Assembly: GCF_000253295.1 (NCBI RefSeq)
Contig: NC_015717.1
Location: 434,001-498,000 of the forward strand
Source of the DNA: Hyphomicrobium sp. MC1
GTDB taxonomy: Bacteria; Pseudomonadota; Alphaproteobacteria; Rhizobiales; Hyphomicrobiaceae
Direction: 5' to 3'
DNA: 64,000 bases
A program made the translations under genes and the position numbers. Positions 61,278-64,000 of this stretch are shown here, one piece after another. Under the pieces are notes generated by a model. That model saw only the letters and a program-made list of their open reading frames with translations. It was not told the origin of the DNA and made no database searches. Within the stretch, counting starts at the first letter, position 1. Each line of letters starts with the position of its first letter.

Positions 61278-62663
61278 ATGCAGAGTCCGAAAGCAGCACC
61301 GTCGATCTGGCTGCGATTGATCGTTGGCCTTGTTACAGTTTCGCTACTTGCCGCAACGGCCACGAGCTGGCTGATTTACGAGAGATTTGTCTCGACAAAT
61401 TCTGAGTTTAGGGATCGCACGCTTCAGAACGACGCACGTGCTATAAAAAATCTTCTTCAGCGTGCGGCCGAAGGGAGGCCGCTTCAGCTTTCGGATTTCC
61501 TGACAGACGACTTCCGAAACGGGAACGGCAAGTTTGCCATCGTTAGCGAAAACGGAGTTCTTCTGGCTGCCTCAACTGGTGTCAACGCGCCGCTGGCTCC
61601 GATCGACGGCCAAAATACCCGCGATTTCTTCGTTTCGGCGGCCGATAGGCGAAAAGGACGACTGTATGGTTTTACCCTCAAAGGGATGTTTGGATCAAAG
61701 CCAGTTTGGATTCAAATCGCATTACCACAAGGTGAGGCGGCCTTTGACTCCTTGCTACAAAACTTTGTCGTCGATATCGGATGGATCTGGCTGCCCTTCG
61801 TCATCTTCGTCCTGCTAACAAATCTTCTTGTTGCCCGGATCGGTTTGCGGCCGTTACGGATCGCCGCTTTGCAGGCCGAATCCATTGGCCCGAGTGCTGT
61901 TTCGACTAGGTTGTCAAATGAAGGACTTCCACGTGAGGTGGACGCGCTGGTGAGTTCTGTAAACAGGGCTCTCGACCGGCTCGAAATCGCATTCCATTCT
62001 CAGCAGCATTTCATCGCTGATGCTGCGCATGAACTGAGAACGCCCATTGCGGTGATCAAAGCCCACGTCGGCATTCTCCCCAATTCGCCTGAAATTGAGT
62101 CTCTCAAGGAGGAGATCAGGGCTGCCGAACGCCTCGTCAATCAGCTGCTCGATTCGGCTCGGCTGGATGTCGTCGTGTTGGACGCAACTGATGTGACGGA
62201 TCTCAACTCGATTGTCGAAGAAGTCGTTCTGCAACTTGGGCCGATGGCCATCAAATGCGGCAAGTCCCTGGAGGTTTTACCTTGTCCGAAGAAGGTCGAG
62301 GTGAATGGTTGCCACGATATGCTGACGTCCGCCGTGCGCAATCTGGTCGAGAACGCAATTCGCTTCACCGCCCCTGGCACGTCTGTCGTGATGGTCGTTT
62401 CTTACCCTCCCGCGCTTGAGGTAATAGATCACGGGCCTGGTGTTAAGGTGGAAGAGCGCGAGCGCATATTTAAGCGCTTCTGGCAAGGTACGCGGGACCG
62501 AGGCGGCGGCGCCGGATTGGGCCTCGATATCGTTGCACGCACTGTTGCTGCTCTTGGCGGATCCGTGTCCGTAGGCGATGCCCCAGAAGGAGGCGCGGTG
62601 TTTACATTGCGCTTTCCACCGCCAAAAGACGGGACGCGGACGACAGACGTTCGCTCTTCGTAA
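61278..62663 (+). CDS. EnvZ/QseC-type sensor histidine kinase
   Basis: 461 residues. Transmembrane helices about 11-33 and 163-186 bound a periplasmic sensor of about 130 residues. A HAMP-like linker is followed by the phospho-His box QQHFIADAAHELRTPIAVI (in part ADAAHELRTP). ATPase motifs are RNLVENAIRF, VIDHGPGV and GGGAGLGLDIVA. It pairs with the regulator two bases upstream. The signal is unknown; periplasmic cues are expected. Confidence 0.93.
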   Translation: MQSPKAAPSIWLRLIVGLVTVSLLAATATSWLIYERFVSTNSEFRDRTLQNDARAIKNLLQRAAEGRPLQLSDFLTDDFRNGNGKFAIVSENGVLLAASTGVNAPLAPIDGQNTRDFFVSAADRRKGRLYGFTLKGMFGSKPVWIQIALPQGEAAFDSLLQNFVVDIGWIWLPFVIFVLLTNLLVARIGLRPLRIAALQAESIGPSAVSTRLSNEGLPREVDALVSSVNRALDRLEIAFHSQQHFIADAAHELRTPIAVIKAHVGILPNSPEIESLKEEIRAAERLVNQLLDSARLDVVVLDATDVTDLNSIVEEVVLQLGPMAIKCGKSLEVLPCPKKVEVNGCHDMLTSAVRNLVENAIRFTAPGTSVVMVVSYPPALEVIDHGPGVKVEERERIFKRFWQGTRDRGGGAGLGLDIVARTVAALGGSVSVGDAPEGGAVFTLRFPPPKDGTRTTDVRSS

Positions 62664-62788
62664 TTTGCAAAATTACGAGCCCATCTTACTTCACTGCTAT
62701 TGCCACATATCGCCTTCATCGAGAGGCTGCCCCCTCGCCTTCGAACTAAACATCGGACCCAACTTTTCATTGTGATTTCTTGAAGGCT

Positions 62789-62811
62789 GTAAGCACGCCG
62801 TAAGCGCTTAC
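62789..62811 (+). promoter_or_regulatory. OmpR-type direct repeat and palindrome before the thermostable-hemolysin gene
   Basis: GTAAGC (62789-62794) is repeated at 62800-62805 with a 5-base spacer, the classic layout of OmpR-family binding sites. The second copy also begins a perfect 12-bp palindrome GTAAGCGCTTAC (62800-62811). It lies 44-66 bases before the preferred GTG start, just downstream of the two-component pair. Confidence 0.6.
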
Positions 62812-62854
62812 CTCGATGGTCATGACCGGTCGCAACAACGAGGGGAGCGATTCG

Positions 62855-63427
62855 GTGCAGATCATTGTCGTGACGCAGAGCCATGCTCGTCGGTCCGAGG
62901 TTGAGCACTTCATTGCTGATGTTTATCGTAGTCATTACGGGGCGTCCGTTCCAGAATTTCCACCTACACTCCTTGCTTTGCTCGGGCGCGATGGTAATTG
63001 GCTGTGCGCTTCGGGACTGCGCTTTGCCGAGTGCGATTTTTTTTCCGAGTGCTATCTTGATGAACCGATCGAGATACTTCTCGCACGAGCTTCTGGGGCA
63101 GCTGTAGATCGCGAAAGCATCTTCGAGGTTTCTGGCCTCGCCAGCCGTGCACCGGCGCGGGCCGCACAATTTCTTCACTACATCGTTTCGTATGGTGACA
63201 CCGCTGGCTTCGACTGGGCCTTCTTCACCGCCACCAAGCGCCTACGCAGTCTCCTCAGCGCTCTCGGCCTACCGCACATCGTCTTGGGAGATGCTTACAA
63301 GCAGCGCGCCCAAAATCCCCAAGTGTGGGGATCCTATTACGACGGCGCGCCGCTCGTTTGTGCTGTCAGCCGCTCTGCGGCGCAAATCTATCTCAACAAG
63401 CAGACGAGCACGGTGGTCCATGCTTGA
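62855..63427 (+). CDS. Thermostable-hemolysin-family protein (acyltransferase-like fold)
   Basis: 190 residues from GTG 62855. It matches the T_hemolysin family named for a Vibrio protein but widespread and of unclear activity. Visible segments: IADVYRSHYGASVPEFPP, GLRFAECDFFSECYLDEPIE (in part ECDFFSECYLDE), EVSGLASRAPARA and FDWAFFTATKRLRSLLSALGL (in part FFTATKRLRSLL). I preferred GTG 62855 because AGGGGAG precedes it at seven bases and because an ATG at 62816 has no ribosome site and would abut the palindrome. It overlaps the ligase gene by 8 bases. Confidence 0.75.
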   Translation: MQIIVVTQSHARRSEVEHFIADVYRSHYGASVPEFPPTLLALLGRDGNWLCASGLRFAECDFFSECYLDEPIEILLARASGAAVDRESIFEVSGLASRAPARAAQFLHYIVSYGDTAGFDWAFFTATKRLRSLLSALGLPHIVLGDAYKQRAQNPQVWGSYYDGAPLVCAVSRSAAQIYLNKQTSTVVHA

Positions 63428-64000
63428 TATCATCTCCGCACTGCGCCGCAACGCTATCGACCAAGATGCCTCTCCGGCTTTTTCCGATGACTCTGGCTCG
63501 CTAACGCACGCTGATCTTTCAGCCCGTGTCGCTGAATGCGCGGCCAATCTGGAGTCGTTGCCCCAACACCTGGGACTTTTGGGAGAAAACTCAAACGACG
63601 CGGTCGTCGCGCAACTCGCAGGTTGGGTCGCAGGCAAAATAATCGTCCCAATTCCTGCATTCTTCAGCTCTGAACAGCAGAAGCACATTCTTGCCGACTG
63701 CAGAATTTCGCACGTCATCGCGACTCCGACCGCGGTCGATGCGGCGCGCCAGCTCGGTGTCGAGGTTGTGCCGGTGACGAACGGGCGCCGGGGCTCTCCG
63801 CCCGAGCTTCGCCATGGTGGCGGACAAATCATCTACACATCAGGAAGCACTGGGCGCCCAAAGGGCGTGCGGCTTGCCTTGTCCCAGATCGAGCGCTCGG
63901 CAGCCATGTTGGCGCAGGCGACATGCGCCACGCAAGACGACTTGTATCTTTCTGTGCTGCCGCTTCCCCTGCTGCTCGAGACGATATGCGCGATCTGCGT
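63420..64000 (+). CDS. AMP-forming acyl/aryl ligase, truncated by window edge
   Basis: First 193 codons of an ANL-superfamily enzyme, open at base 64000. The phosphate-binding motif IIYTSGSTGRPKGVRL is at about 138-153, and LGLLGENSNDAVVAQLAGWVAGK (in part AVVAQLAGWVAGK) gives the N-terminal fold. The start overlaps the hemolysin-family gene by 8 bases, so the two are coupled. It is expected to adenylate a carboxylic acid for an operon product. The substrate cannot be read from this fragment. Confidence 0.85.
   Translation, partial: MLDIISALRRNAIDQDASPAFSDDSGSLTHADLSARVAECAANLESLPQHLGLLGENSNDAVVAQLAGWVAGKIIVPIPAFFSSEQQKHILADCRISHVIATPTAVDAARQLGVEVVPVTNGRRGSPPELRHGGGQIIYTSGSTGRPKGVRLALSQIERSAAMLAQATCATQDDLYLSVLPLPLLLETICAIC

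Overview
The window looks like chromosomal DNA of a methylotrophic alphaproteobacterium, most likely Hyphomicrobium or a close relative in the Hyphomicrobiales. The assignment rests on a complete calcium-type methanol dehydrogenase operon of mxaFJGIRSACKLDEH order, a neighbouring lanmodulin gene, a rhizobial-type hup uptake hydrogenase cluster, and moderately high GC with dense, overlapping operons. I saw no rRNA, tRNA, CRISPR array, insertion sequence or phage gene.

Region 1 (about 1-17.3 kb, minus strand) is an H2-oxidation island. Reading in the direction of transcription it holds hupT-hupU-hupV (H2-sensing kinase and regulatory hydrogenase), hupS-hupL-hupC (membrane-bound uptake hydrogenase and its cytochrome b), then hupD-F-G-H-(I+J fused)-K, hypA-hypB, hoxA (NtrC-type activator), hypF and the start of hypC, which is cut by the window edge. 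Sequences resembling sigma-54 promoters lie upstream of hupS and hupD, which fits control by HoxA.

Region 2 (17.4-26.5 kb) holds a 3-methyladenine glycosylase, a plus-strand operon of Tat-exported phosphoesterase, cytochrome c, ECF sigma factor and membrane anti-sigma factor, then a GntR regulator divergent from a lactate/glycolate-type permease followed by a two-subunit molybdenum hydroxylase.

Region 3 (26.6-36.5 kb, minus strand) is an acetone/isopropanol module. AcxR, a sigma-54 activator, precedes acxA-acxB-acxC (acetone carboxylase), a zinc secondary-alcohol dehydrogenase and 3-oxoacid CoA-transferase A and B. Together these would convert isopropanol to acetone, acetoacetate and acetoacetyl-CoA.

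Region 4 (36.5-44.5 kb) has a NarX/NarL-like two-component pair leading into a heme aldoxime dehydratase, two small secreted proteins, and a minus-strand lipoprotein-kinase-regulator operon divergent from mxaF.

Region 5 (44.8-58.8 kb) is the methanol oxidation locus mxaFJGIRSACKLDEH on the plus strand. On the opposite strand downstream are a small secreted protein, a lanmodulin with four Pro-2 EF-hand loops, a MxaB-like response regulator and a second secreted EF-hand protein. MxaF lacks the extra Asp of lanthanide-type XoxF, so a calcium enzyme sits beside a lanthanide-binding protein.

Region 6 (58.8-64 kb) is a gene-poor 1.2 kb stretch with inverted repeats, a small secreted protein, an OmpR/EnvZ-type pair, and the start of a cluster with a thermostable-hemolysin-family protein and an AMP-forming ligase that runs off the window. 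A direct repeat typical of OmpR-family binding sites lies just before this last cluster.
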